From Procambarus clarkii (taxonomy: Eukaryota; Arthropoda; Malacostraca; Decapoda; Cambaridae), in contig NC_091219.1 of the NCBI RefSeq assembly GCF_040958095.1, positions 26,631,023 to 26,695,022 on the forward strand: 64,000 nucleotides of DNA. Reading direction: 5' to 3'. The translations under genes were made by a program, and so were the position numbers. A model generated the notes under the pieces. The model had not been told where the DNA came from, ran no database searches, and was given only the letters and a program-made list of their open reading frames with translations. Positions 14,301 through 23,209 of the stretch are shown one piece after another (the first letter of the stretch is position 1; every line of letters starts with the position of its first letter).

Positions 14301-17300
14301 TTTTTTCTTTGTACAGTACTTTGACAGTACTTTGTCGTTTGCATTACAGTACCTATCTGAGGAAAATATGGCAACCTTAGATAACTAATGTTTCTCACCT
14401 CAACTATTTATTACGTATACTGATGACTTACTTTCTGCTTTGGGTCATCAGGCTTTCCAAGGCCAGGAACATGTTTTCTTGTTGACCATCGAGCATTGCG
14501 TTCCAGTACCGGAGTAAATACCTGAAACATAAGAAACATACAAATAGCATAAACTTCAAAACAAAAAATGTTAAAAATATTTATCTATATGAAAGCATCT
14601 ATCTTTTAATACTACATTTACAGTATTGCAATTCTCCCCTTGTTTCCAATAACCAAAACTATATAATGAATACAGCCAGGATAGCTTAAAATCAGTGACA
14701 TTCATGCTAAGGAGGTGACAGCGATTTGCTAGCCATGATCATCAAATATTCAGTTATTGTCTTTAATTCAGTCATACTATTTATGGAGCAATCTTTTTCC
14801 TTTTACGATTCTTCAGTGTGTCTGGTATAAATAAAATAAAATACCCATGATAGGTTCATTGATGAAAGAGTTAAGAGGAAGATGCAAAGAATTCTAGCCT
14901 CTCATCAATGTTTCCTCTTTACAAATAAAAACATTGTAGAAACAATTATAAATTCATAGAAATGTATTCTTCATTTTTCCAAATACTGTACTGTATCAGT
15001 ACTTGCAGTAGGTACTTTACTGTCCTGAGCATGCCCTAACATACATGTAGATTATTTAGTTTAAATGATCGTGTCATAAGCCCTTCTCCAAGATACATAT
15101 GCCATCGGCATTTACAACTGTTAAATACCTGTACAGTACAGGTATACTGTCGAGCAATGTTTTGTATATGCATTACGTGCATTTTTGCATAGAAAAAGGA
15201 GGACTTTGGAAGGTCTTGGGAATGTAAGCTTAATGATTGCTGCCTGCATTATGTCTGTGTCTTTGCTATTAATGTAACTAATATAAGAACATACAGCAAA
15301 TACTGCCCCAGACATATGTATTCTCAAGAACTGTCTTTTTCAAAATGCATAAATAGGGTTGGCATTGATTCACATCTTTCACTCTCACACCAGGTGCTCT
15401 ATTAGCAACACTGATAAGAGACCTAGCCCCCCCTACTCAACCGTACTGCCTTGATCAGCACCGAGTTCAACGGGCCTGTGTATGTACTTGTTAGTGGCTA
15501 CAGGTTTTAACTCCAGTGCCTGCTCTAAGCATGTCACTTAACATTATACTACTGTTATTTGTATATCTGGTTTTATTTCATATTGCTTGTCTGGTAACCC
15601 CTAGTAGATCACAAACACATTTACTCATACTCTGTATGCAAAATAATTCAGATTATACAAACCTCGAAGAAATGAGCTTTATTGTAAGCATTTACTACAG
15701 GAACATCATCATCAAACTCTGGATCAACAGAGTCCCATGAACGACGCTTAATTGGATCTCCCAAAATCTCATTGGCTTTAGTAATACAGGTGAAATAGTC
15801 ATCATCTTCACGAATCTCTTCCCCAGCCCCTCTTCTTTTATCAGGGTGGTGCCGAAGCACCATCATACGATCTGAAAAGGGCCAAAGAGTTTGGTTAATA
15901 AAACACGTAATCCTCTAAACCACAGCTATTCAATTCACAGCACGCAGTGGCCAAATTTGCTTCATGATTCTTTCATAATTGGTCTTTTGACAGTCGGAGA
16001 CATAATATAAATATGATTAGAGACATATTAGCAGTCAGCGAGGGATGATGGATGACAATGACAGACCCATGCCATTCTGGAGACATGCCTATTGCAATGC
16101 TTGTAATCGTACACAATTTCCATATCTTATGGATGCTTGCAAACATTGTACTCTATTTCTTTCACATTTCACTTAATTTACAGCAAGATAGCTTTGATAT
16201 ACTTATTTGAAGAAGTTAAGTAATTATATATTTTTGTATTTTCTTTCCACAGCAGTGTGTGGAGACTTCTCAATTAACGAGGGACCTCATTAACCAGACA
16301 TGCATCTAGTCAATAGAGAATGAGTCTTGGATATTTCTAAGCCTGGATAATCCAAGAATCTGGAAACAGGGATCTGAATAATAGGAGTTAAGACTGTATA
16401 GCTAGCAAGTATTATCTATATTAACAAGTTATAATTATTATACAGTATATAGTTATAGTATCTATTAGCATTAGGCTAATTGAACAATGTGTACTACTAT
16501 TGGACTATTATTATTTTAAAGTCCAGTAACTCAAATTCCTAAAAGCATTTTACTTCTAATCAATAATAATATAGTACAAATTGGAGCTCCTAGCTAGAAA
16601 TTATTATTTACTGTATTTACAATAGTCAAATTTATGTTTGAAGCTTGAATTTTAAGTAGTAAATCTTCATGGAACTGATTGTAATCGCAGCCCTTTCTCT
16701 GGTAAAACCATGCACACCAAATAAGTGAACTTTACTCACAAGCTCTCTTTATAGTCATCATCCTGATACCTTGTACCGATACTTCTTCAGTCCCAACACA
16801 GAATAGTGATCTTGATCCTGTAATACAGTATAACTGATTTTAAATGACAATCCTTTAGAAGCTTAAATAATTTAATACAACATTAATGAGACCATAATTA
16901 ATTACATACAGATTATTTAAAGCTACATAACATGCTTCGAGATTGCAAAAACAAACTTGTTAACTTGTGATCAATCTTGTGTAAAACTCTACACACATTA
17001 ACTTGTAAACTTTTGTTAGTTATTCTGCTGCTCCCAGAAGTATATTGATCCACCGAGCCTAATGTTGGATCACTGTGTGGGGGCTAGACGAATTTATGGT
17101 ACTAATACCACAAGGCATGAAATGCTCCTGCAACTTCGTATTAGAAGACGGAGATGCTGGAGGTTTTAAATTAAAGCAGCCAAGGTAACAGATAATCTAC
17201 TTGTAGTTTGCTCAAGGACCCTAAGCTATCAAAGTCCCAATGACAACCTGAATTTAAAGGTTGTTACCAAGAGGAAAGGTTCCCTTAACTACATCAAATA

Positions 17301-20275
17301 AGGTCAAACATGAGCTTTGCCTGATGACCACCTATAGTGACATCACTCTTGATTAACAACCACTCTGATTCGGTCCGTCCAAGGACAGACCGAAACATCG
17401 TCATCCCTTCACCTTCTACTGTGTGGTCTGGTCAACATACTTTAGCCACGTTATTGTGACTCATCGCCTACAACAACCACGCCTCTCCTCCCCCTTCCCC
17501 CACTCCCTGAATACTATATCCTTCTGGCTGAAATGACAGACCCGACAGCACAGTCTGCTTTCTTTTATGAACTTGACCTGTACAATACATATCCTTGCTT
17601 CCTTAATCATGCTGATGGTGACACTACATTCTGTGGCACCCTATGCTAACCTCAATTCAATGCTGGAGGATAATACATTTTGGGTGTAAAGAAGTACAAG
17701 ATGTACAAGCTTCTTACAAGACCTTTAGGCCTCATCTTCATGGAACAAGAGGTTCCAAAATGGGGAAGACATTAGGTGGAAGTATAATTGTACACTGCTT
17801 CTGCACTCAGTTACTCTTACTCTTTCTTCCGTATGTCACTTCCCTACACTCCCTTCTCTTACCAATTCCCTCCCCCCTTGCCTTAATATGCTTATTATAT
17901 CCACCAACTAGTTTACTATATACTGTAATGTATTCCTCACGTGTTTCACCCTCCTTAATTCTGTTTCCTTTTGATACAATTTATTACTCTTTGTATTATA
18001 AAATAAAGTCATAGGTTATAATTAATATTAATATACTTATTTTATTTTCTACACTATTTGGAATTATTGAGAGGAAATCTCTGAGCGTTGCGCGGGAAGG
18101 GAGGGATATGGGGGGGGGGGGGGGGTAATCCAGGTTAACAGCCGAGGACAACAATTCATGGGGGGGGGGTTAACTAGAAGGTACATCCTTTGAAAACCAT
18201 ACCAAACTCTTACAAATATTTCTATTTAACAAACTCTCAATATGATGTCAAGGTTCAAAGTGGCTTGAGCTACAGGCATCAAATTACAATTACAGTACTT
18301 ACTTTTCAGTAAGAATTTGCACAGCACTGACATCATAATATTATATGAATTTCATACATCCAATGGCCACAAACACCTTGCTGGAATTTTTACTCCTTTC
18401 TAACTTTATAAGCTCTGTTTATCACTTGCTTTCCACCAAATTAACCTTTGTTTAACTCTACATTTAATGTAGCTTGTTGGTTCACGTAAGAATAGACTTC
18501 ATATACATTGATACTTGCCTGCTTGCATGCATACACAGAATACATACTGTATATACACACACATACTGCATATACTTGATACAGTAATAAATATGCATGC
18601 ATACTACATACACACAAAATAATGATTCATATCTACCTTCCAATCAGCAGGGTTGAGTGATCTGAGATACTGAATATCATCCTCAATCTCCACTTCAGGG
18701 CCTTCCTCTCCTTCACTTTCTTCCTCGCTCTCCCCAGCAGAGGAGATGAGGTGGCCACGCAGCCTCCGAGCTTCATATGCATGGAACCACCTGCCAACTG
18801 GCTCTACCTCAACCTGTATGAGAGCTAAAGCAAAACAACACCCCTATTAAACAAAAATAAACGAACAATGTACCCAAAACACAATGGGAGGATCTTTTAT
18901 TAAATTTAATTTTAACTGTCTAGGCACTGAATAGGACACGAACTGAATTATAAAGTATTATTCAATACACTGCCCTCTCCCCCCAGCCCTGAGTCCTGAG
19001 ACTAACAAAGTGTAGATATTAAATGTAGAAGCATGTGAAATCTTCATAAATATGTTCTAATAAATAGGGTTAACTCTAAAGAGAGAAAGCAGAGCTACAC
19101 TATAAAGAGTGGTTACATAAATACTCATGTGACAGCCAATTTTCCAAGGAATGCAGATCTTCACAGAAATAGAAAAAAAAACTCAGGTATATCCAATCCC
19201 ATTACTCACAAGAGGAGTCACTGTATGACAAGTATAGCTCTCATCCTGGAACTAAGATAATTACAATTAAGTAATTAATTATAAGTCAGCACACTCCAAC
19301 TTCTTACATGTTCTGGTCAATGTCTGACACTTTACATGAATAATTAATATATGCAGTACCAGTAATTAAACAAAACACAGTATAGAATAATAATACTGTA
19401 TCTACACCATTTAGCCTAGCCTAACCTGATGATCATTTCATCTTGTGTATAACATCTTTCTTTATCAATAATTATTAAATATTCAGTGCTCGCTCTAAGT
19501 AACCCGCTGCAGACTATATAGACACAGGTAACTTTATACCAAAGACTTCCCAAATTAATTTTAATCCTACCTAACCAATCTTAATAAAATTTAAAAAATT
19601 AGAAAATGAGCCGTGTTGAAATGCCTCTGTACAATTAGACTGTACTCTGGCTATACTGGCAAAATTAGTGACTAATAAATGTGCCGCAAGTTGACCAAAG
19701 CGTACAATGAGTTCGTACGGGCGGGCTCTGGGTCCCCCGCTACCTATTAACAACCGTAGCCATACAAATATGCCACACACGATCCACTCAAACCCTGATG
19801 TTCCGGACCAAGTAAAAAAGCCAATCTCAAAACAAAAAATCTATAAAAATAAAGCATAAAAAATAATAAATGCCCAAGTCTATGCCCACTGAATCAAGTC
19901 TGCAGAGTACCTACAGAGCAACATTAAACCATCAACACGAAACACCAACAGATCAGATCAGATTTAAGCCAAGCAGATCAGCAACCAAAAAAAAAGAACC
20001 ATACCCACTCTTCACCCTAGGGAACTGGATACACCATTCCTGATCACCACCACCAATCACAGATCTCTCAAACCAATCAGTTATTAAAGATAATTATTAG
20101 TAATGTGTCCCAAACGAGACACACACACACCCGGCCTGGTGTGTCTCTCTCTCTCCCTCCTATGTTAACCCACGACCTCCCTCCTTTGCCCACCTCGGCT
20201 CCTATACTCACGTGTAAGTCGCCTCTTGATGATGACTGCAACGCTCGAGTCCTCGGTATCCATGTCGGCAGTCAT
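3226..20275 (-). CDS. DNAJC2: DNAJC2 / MPP11 / zuotin-like J protein, 14 coding exons
   Basis: Zuotin-family J protein. In animals it pairs with the atypical Hsp70 HSPA14 on ribosomes (RAC) to help fold nascent chains, and it also acts on chromatin through its SANT domains. Coding exons (minus): 20275-20212, 18824-18637, 16817-16740, 15871-15663, 14521-14432, 12945-12857, 10914-10789, 10121-10034, 8701-8573, 7138-6953, 6475-6303, 4681-4473, 3856-3690, 3288-3226. All introns are GT-AG. About 618 residues, close to the human 621. Domains: VEPVGRWF motif at about residues 26-33; J domain about 86-160 with RHHPDKRR; zuotin region with [19 protein letters not shown]; charged helix rich in K/E/R about 275-360; SANT1 about 455-510; SANT2 about 552-598; Lys/Ala-rich C-terminus. 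The exon lengths sum to 1859, not a multiple of three; the excess lies in exon 3. Otherwise exon phases agree throughout. Confidence 0.95.
3690..3856 (-). CDS. DNAJC2: DNAJC2 exon 13, second SANT domain
   Basis: Encodes [20 protein letters not shown] then [20 protein letters not shown] and MRRYK. This is almost identical to the human SANT2 ([19 protein letters not shown] to RTKKDCMKRYK). Confidence 0.97.
4020..4230 (+). mobile_element. Diverged tRNA-like SINE (family S2) in DNAJC2 intron 12
   Basis: It parallels the copies at 12988 and 61029 along its whole length: GGTATAGCGGAGGC (A-box area), CAGGTCAGCATTCGATTTCC (B-box area), ATTCCTTCCCTC, TCCTTGTCCTCATATTCC, CTTAGTCATACTGGCTTAGC. It is clearly older than those copies, with many substitutions. 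Confidence 0.65.
4473..4681 (-). CDS. DNAJC2: DNAJC2 exon 12, end of SANT1
   Basis: Encodes [20 protein letters not shown] then [12 protein letters not shown], the third helix of SANT1 and the linker. It ends [10 protein letters not shown], matching human NATPSERFE. Confidence 0.94.
5296..5361. repeat. (CA)n microsatellite
   Basis: About 65 bp of CA preceded by CTCT/CACT runs, within DNAJC2 intron 12-11. Confidence 0.95.
5820..6236 (+). mobile_element. LINE endonuclease fragment in DNAJC2 intron 11
   Basis: Plus-strand translation includes [13 protein letters not shown] and, further on, [20 protein letters not shown] then [11 protein letters not shown]. These are the C-terminal motifs of an APE-type LINE endonuclease (substrate loop and SDH catalytic motif). 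The fragment has no RT and no ends. It lies antisense to the host gene. Confidence 0.7.
6303..6475 (-). CDS. DNAJC2: DNAJC2 exon 11, first SANT domain
   Basis: Encodes [20 protein letters not shown], a Gly/Ser linker, then [20 protein letters not shown]. The last part is the start of SANT1 (human [21 protein letters not shown]). A degraded LINE endonuclease fragment ends 66 bp beyond its donor. Confidence 0.95.
6953..7138 (-). CDS. DNAJC2: DNAJC2 exon 10
   Basis: Encodes [20 protein letters not shown] then [20 protein letters not shown]. It matches human [20 protein letters not shown] and VEKLCDRLEL. Ends with GVLMKE at a GTGAGT donor. Confidence 0.93.
7985..8085 (+). pseudogene. Possible N-terminal scrap of a pogo/Tigger-like transposase
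   Basis: Reads [20 protein letters not shown] and then loses similarity. This resembles the start of CENP-B-like helix-turn-helix domains of Tigger-type transposases (K-RK--LT). The segment is too short for certainty and no terminal repeats were found around it. Confidence 0.25.
8573..8701 (-). CDS. DNAJC2: DNAJC2 exon 9, charged helix
   Basis: Forty-three codons of continuous charged helix, [20 protein letters not shown] and on to [11 protein letters not shown]. It is the counterpart of human KKAIKKERQ. Phase 0 at both ends. Confidence 0.9.
10034..10121 (-). CDS. DNAJC2: DNAJC2 exon 8, charged helix
   Basis: Encodes [20 protein letters not shown] then RQKMEEEER. It is the start of the long charged helical region that in zuotin-family proteins contacts the ribosome. 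Confidence 0.92.
10789..10914 (-). CDS. DNAJC2: DNAJC2 exon 7
   Basis: Encodes [20 protein letters not shown] then [21 protein letters not shown]. It corresponds to the human [10 protein letters not shown] to SCDPRIKKF segment. Confidence 0.95.
12857..12945 (-). CDS. DNAJC2: DNAJC2 exon 6
   Basis: Encodes [20 protein letters not shown] then DEEEKEKGQ, nearly identical to human. The donor is GTTAGT. The last codon is split and completed by exon 7 to give Asp. A TSD-flanked SINE (12988-13188) sits 43 bp upstream of the acceptor in transcript order. Confidence 0.95.
12988..13188 (+). mobile_element. tRNA-derived SINE (family S2) with 10-bp TSD, DNAJC2 intron 5
   Basis: A 201-bp insertion flanked by the direct repeat CTGTGCCACA at 12978-12987 and 13189-13198. 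The head has tRNA-like box A (GGACGGTAGAGCTACGG) and box B (GGCGTTCAATCCC). The body has ATTCCTTCCCCT, AATCCTTATCCTGACC and TATATAGTCGTAATGGCTTG. The target duplication marks it as a retroposed copy. Confidence 0.88.
14432..14521 (-). CDS. DNAJC2: DNAJC2 exon 5
   Basis: Thirty codons, [20 protein letters not shown] then [10 protein letters not shown]. It matches human VFTPVFERNSRWSNKKNVP, the zuotin-specific region following the J domain. Both boundaries are in phase 0. Confidence 0.95.
15663..15871 (-). CDS. DNAJC2: DNAJC2 exon 4, J domain with HPD
   Basis: Encodes [18 protein letters not shown] and then [20 protein letters not shown]. It contains the HPD triad needed to stimulate Hsp70 ATPase. 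It ends in HFFE at a GTTTGT donor. It corresponds to human AMVLKHHPDKRKAAGE through NFFE. Confidence 0.95.
16740..16817 (-). CDS. DNAJC2: DNAJC2 exon 3, start of J domain, frame disturbed
   Basis: Begins [16 protein letters not shown], the start of the J domain (human NQDHYAVLGLGHVRYK). The next bases in this frame read V-S-G-stop. Another frame of the same stretch gives IKRA, which joins exon 4 as [16 protein letters not shown] and fits the family. Exons 3 plus 4 total 287 nt, two too many. Two extra single bases (before and after a D-D-D reading) would explain the alignment length best; one missing base is the alternative. This is a sequencing error or a true lesion; I cannot tell which. 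Confidence 0.85.
16818..18636. other. DNAJC2 intron 2 contents
   Basis: Mostly unrecognised sequence. It includes a degraded copy of the palindromic TTGACCAGACCACAC element (about 17365-17470), a stretch of TTCC/CTCCC-rich sequence around 17480-17515, and a poly-G run at 18111-18126 with a second at about 18160-18168. The 123-residue plus-strand open frame near 17643 looks fortuitous. Confidence 0.5.
17365..17470 (+). mobile_element. Degraded copy of the 150-bp palindromic element
   Basis: Contains CGGTCCGTCCAAGGACAGAC, ATCGTCATCCCTTCACC, GTGTGGTCTGGTCAAC and the end segment ACTTTAGCCACGTTATTGTG, as in the copies at 39739, 40181 and 42900. The left half is eroded. Confidence 0.7.
18637..18824 (-). 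CDS. DNAJC2: DNAJC2 exon 2
   Basis: Encodes [20 protein letters not shown], then an acidic serine-rich stretch, and ends [13 protein letters not shown], matching the human QVEPVGRWF and LDPKDWK segments. Two acceptor AGs lie 11 bases apart. Only the upstream one (exon from 18824) keeps the frame with exon 1; the downstream one (exon from 18813) would put a stop immediately after the junction. Confidence 0.9.
18825..20211. other. DNAJC2 intron 1
   Basis: AT-rich with no recognised element. A 69-residue minus-strand open frame at 19571-19780 shows no motif I recognise. A CACACAC run sits near 20120. Confidence 0.4.
20212..20275 (-). CDS. DNAJC2: DNAJC2 exon 1 (start codon)
   Basis: Encodes [21 protein letters not shown] and ends after the first base of a codon at a GTGAGT donor. 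The ATG at 20275-20273 is chosen because it opens the only frame that joins to the conserved VEPVGRWF exon. This N-terminus is not conserved with vertebrates, so the start is less certain than the rest. Confidence 0.8.
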
Positions 20276-20430
20276 AGTTAAATATTATAGAGCCTCGGGG
20301 GTGAACTGCTACAAAATAAGAAGACACATTTTTGAGCGGTTGAGAGGATGAGCCGGAGAGGGCGGACTACACGTGCTGCCGTCACAGAGCACCGCCTCCA
20401 CCACCCGCGTCTCCAGGGGCAGGCTCCTCT
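20276..20430 (-). promoter_or_regulatory. DNAJC2: Putative DNAJC2 5' UTR and core promoter
   Basis: About 150 bp immediately upstream of the start codon, markedly richer in GC and CpG (GAGGGCGGACTACACGTGCT, CACCACCCGCGTCTCC) than the surrounding AT-rich DNA. No TATA box at a fitting distance is evident. A housekeeping-type dispersed promoter would be expected for this gene. The assignment is by position and composition only. Confidence 0.4.
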
Positions 20431-20905
20431 AAATTAATTAAATTACATTAAAATAAATAATAATAATAATAAATAAATGTTTATTCAGGTAAGGTACATA
20501 CAAACAAGAGATTTTACATAAATTGATCGATTTATAGATAGAGCTAGTACATACTATGCCTAAAGCCACTATTACGCAAAGCGTTTCGGGCAGAATGAGC
20601 TAAAATTCAATTTTGTATTCAGGAAAAGTATATACAAAGTTGATTTACAAATATAATGTTGGAGTTATAGATACAGTTAGTATATACAATACTTAAAACC
20701 ACTAATACGCATGGTGTTTCATACCAAGCCAACATTATATATAGAAAAGCTGTAGGAAAAACTACTGTAAAAAAGTACAGTAGTTACATATACTGAATGA
20801 ACCATGATAAGGGGAAAGGTAGTTATTATATGACTACCTTTCGTTTGATATTCCAAGAGTGCAACCTAACCAAACCAGAAATACTCTGTAAATCAAGGGT
20901 CTCAA
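20431..20905 (-). mobile_element. Two LINE 3' tail fragments (family B)
   Basis: Two successive and unequally diverged copies of the same tail: TTTATTCAGGTAAGGTACAT then CCTAAAGCCACTATTACGCA and GCGTTTCGGGC at 20475-20590, and a weaker version at 20610-20715 (TTGTATTCAGGAAAAGTATA, CCACTAATACGCAT). The same tail closes the LINE fragment nested at 22508-23209. They lie between the DNAJC2 promoter and the large LINE. Confidence 0.7.
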
Positions 20906-21142
20906 AATGTTGAATGACCTTCCCAATCCCGTCAAGGACTGCCCCTCTCAAGTTCAAGTTCAAGTATGTTTATTGAGATAAGCAATAAATACATCTCAAA
21001 GGGATAGAGTAGCTTAGGCTATTTCTACCCCCCTCTACTTCAAGTCCCTCAAGGGGCGCACAAATTCAGTGAGTACAAATAGACATATAACAGTACAAGA
21101 ATCCCATTTAACATTGCATACAGCAAGTACAGCATATAATTG

Positions 21143-22501
21143 TTACATTCTTGGGGCAAAATTCTTGTAGCTCCTAAGTATACTGTCTATTATACCATTA
21201 TCACACATCCAAACAATTTGATGTGGTACACTATTTATTTCCTTATTTCTATATTTTTCAATAAGGTGACACTCTAATACATAATGTTCTAAGGTGTGGG
21301 CGTACGGCATACTACATAATTTACACTCCTTATCTTTTTCACTGACATCAACACCGTATTGCCAGATATATTTGTATCCTAATCGTAATCTCATGTAAAT
21401 TGAATCCTTCCAAGTAGACTTTCCTTTACCATAAGTGAAGGACGAATTTGTATTTATTATTGAATAATTCTTAAGTGTGTTACTACTGTCCACCATTGCC
21501 ATTCTCTTTATCATTTCTTCACCCTCCTGAATCACCTTGAGTCTTGTTTTTATTTGTTTCAAGGTTAACTGACATACAACATCAACAAGAGTTTTTTCAG
21601 TGGCTCTCTTCGCTATGTCATCAACTACCTCATTCAACTGTATTCCCACATGTGAAGGGATCCACATGAATCTTACTTTATACCCAGTTTTTTCTAGTCT
21701 CTTAACATTCTCTCTACACTCTATCACAATATTCTGATATACTGGGCGTCTGCTATTTAAAGACTCTAACGCTCCTCTGCTGTCAATAAAGAAGCAAACA
21801 TTTTTACCACATTTGACTACTGCCTGTAATCCTGCTAATACTCCTTGGAGTTCAGCCTGCGTTGAAGAGACATTGTCAGTTAAGCGGCGTCCAATAACAG
21901 TATCTACAGTGCCGATGTCAGTGTACTCCCTGATCAAGACTCCACATCCTGCCTTCCCATCCCTAGCTACTGACCCATCACAATATACATGTAGAGTGTT
22001 TTCTGTAGGCAGTTTTCTAATTATACAATCATATGTTGCCCTCAGCTCTCCTATTTCATACATACTTTTTTTCTTATGCAAGGGAGTAATTACTACATCT
22101 ACATTACAATCCTCCCATGGTGGTGTAAATTTTCTCTTGGGCACAGCAACACACTCTGTAATAACATCATACTTTATAACATTATGACATAATTTATTCA
22201 TATATACTCTCTTCTTCATCATACACTGTTCACTACTTCCCACCTTTTGAACCGAGAGGATTAATTCATTAGCTCCCCCACCTCTCATTAATCTAATGGC
22301 AGAGGCTACATTTATCTCTGAAATTCTATCCCCAATACTCTGCAGATTCAACTCCATCCTCATTATCTCAATCATAGCATTTCTTGGGCATCCTAAGATA
22401 ATTCTCATTGCTTCATTTTGTACCTTCTCCAACTTGCCCATCCTACCTTTACCAAAACAAGAAATGACAGGTGCAGCATAATCAATAAGAGATCTTACAG
22501 T
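21143..22501 (-). CDS. LINE A ORF2, RNase H and C-terminal part
   Basis: Resumes at TVRSLIDYAAPVISCFG after the nested insertion. RNase H core: LHVYCDGSVARDGKAGCGVL, STQAELQGVLAGLQAV, CFFIDSRGALESL and WIPSHVGIQLNEVVDDIAK, giving the expected D-E-D-D set. The C-terminus has a Cys/His group (CKLCSMPYAHTLEHYVLEC). RNase H would degrade the RNA strand of the cDNA hybrid. The frame is open to the stop at 21143. Confidence 0.88.
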   Translation of the reverse strand, partial: TVRSLIDYAAPVISCFGKGRMGKLEKVQNEAMRIILGCPRNAMIEIMRMELNLQSIGDRISEINVASAIRLMRGGGANELILSVQKVGSSEQCMMKKRVYMNKLCHNVIKYDVITECVAVPKRKFTPPWEDCNVDVVITPLHKKKSMYEIGELRATYDCIIRKLPTENTLHVYCDGSVARDGKAGCGVLIREYTDIGTVDTVIGRRLTDNVSSTQAELQGVLAGLQAVVKCGKNVCFFIDSRGALESLNSRRPVYQNIVIECRENVKRLEKTGYKVRFMWIPSHVGIQLNEVVDDIAKRATEKTLVDVVCQLTLKQIKTRLKVIQEGEEMIKRMAMVDSSNTLKNYSIINTNSSFTYGKGKSTWKDSIYMRLRLGYKYIWQYGVDVSEKDKECKLCSMPYAHTLEHYVLECHLIEKYRNKEINSVPHQIVWMCDNGIIDSILRSYKNFAPRM

Positions 22502-22507
22502 ACTCAA

Positions 22508-23209
22508 TACAATACAATACAATACAATTTTATTTAGGTAAGGTACATACATACAATAAATATTTACAAGGATTGTTTAACTTATAGGTATAGCTAGTAC
22601 ATACAATGCCTAAAGCCACTATTACGCAAAGCGTTTCGGGCATGATAAACTTAAATGACAAGCTTAATACTAATTGAGCATAATGAGTAGAATGAAAACA
22701 AGAAATGAAAACATAGATGAAAAAGCAGCACAAATACAATTATGTCGACAAACAGCGCTCTTTAAAGAAAAAAAACAGACATTGGTTGACAATAGAAGGG
22801 TAAGGTAGGTTACAGGGAATTTATTAGGTATAGCTTCGCTTTTAACTTAAACTGGTTGAGAGAGGTACAGTCTTTAACATGGTTGGGAAGGTCATTCCAC
22901 ATTCTGGGCCCCTTGATTTGTAGAGCATTTCTAGTTTGATTAAGTCGTACTCTAGGAATATCAAAACTGTATTTATTTCTGGTGTGATGCTCATGGGTTC
23001 TGATACAACCTTCTATGAAGCTTTTGAGATCAGGATTGGCATTATAGTTTAGCGTTTTATATATGTATAATACACATGAGAGAATGTGCAGTGACTTAAT
23101 GTCTAACATATTCAGAGATTTAAGTAGGGGTACCGAGTGATGTCTGGGGCCAGAATTGGATATTGTCCTAATAGCAGCTTTGTGTTGAGTAATAACATTC
23201 AAGTATAAC
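22508..23209 (-). mobile_element. Nested LINE fragment (family B) with 6-bp TSD
   Basis: A 5'-truncated LINE inserted into the RT/RNase H linker of element A. It is flanked by ACTCAA (plus strand) at 22502-22507 and 23210-23215. It encodes the last 130 or so residues of a pol protein (LKSLNMLDIKSLHILSCVLY, TRNKYSFDIPRVRLN, MWNDLPNHVKD, LYLINSL-stop). The 3' UTR has the GCGTTTCGGGC tail and ends in a (TTGTA)n repeat. Closest relative in the window: 28800-30662. Confidence 0.85.

Noticed and set aside
16255-16400. Tigger-type MITE ends (TTCTCAATTAACGAGGGACC)
   Set aside because: The words resemble Tigger termini, but no matching inverted end or TA duplication was found.
17643-18014. 123-codon plus-strand open frame in DNAJC2 intron 2
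   Set aside because: Hydrophobic pyrimidine-derived sequence without a motif; antisense in an intron.
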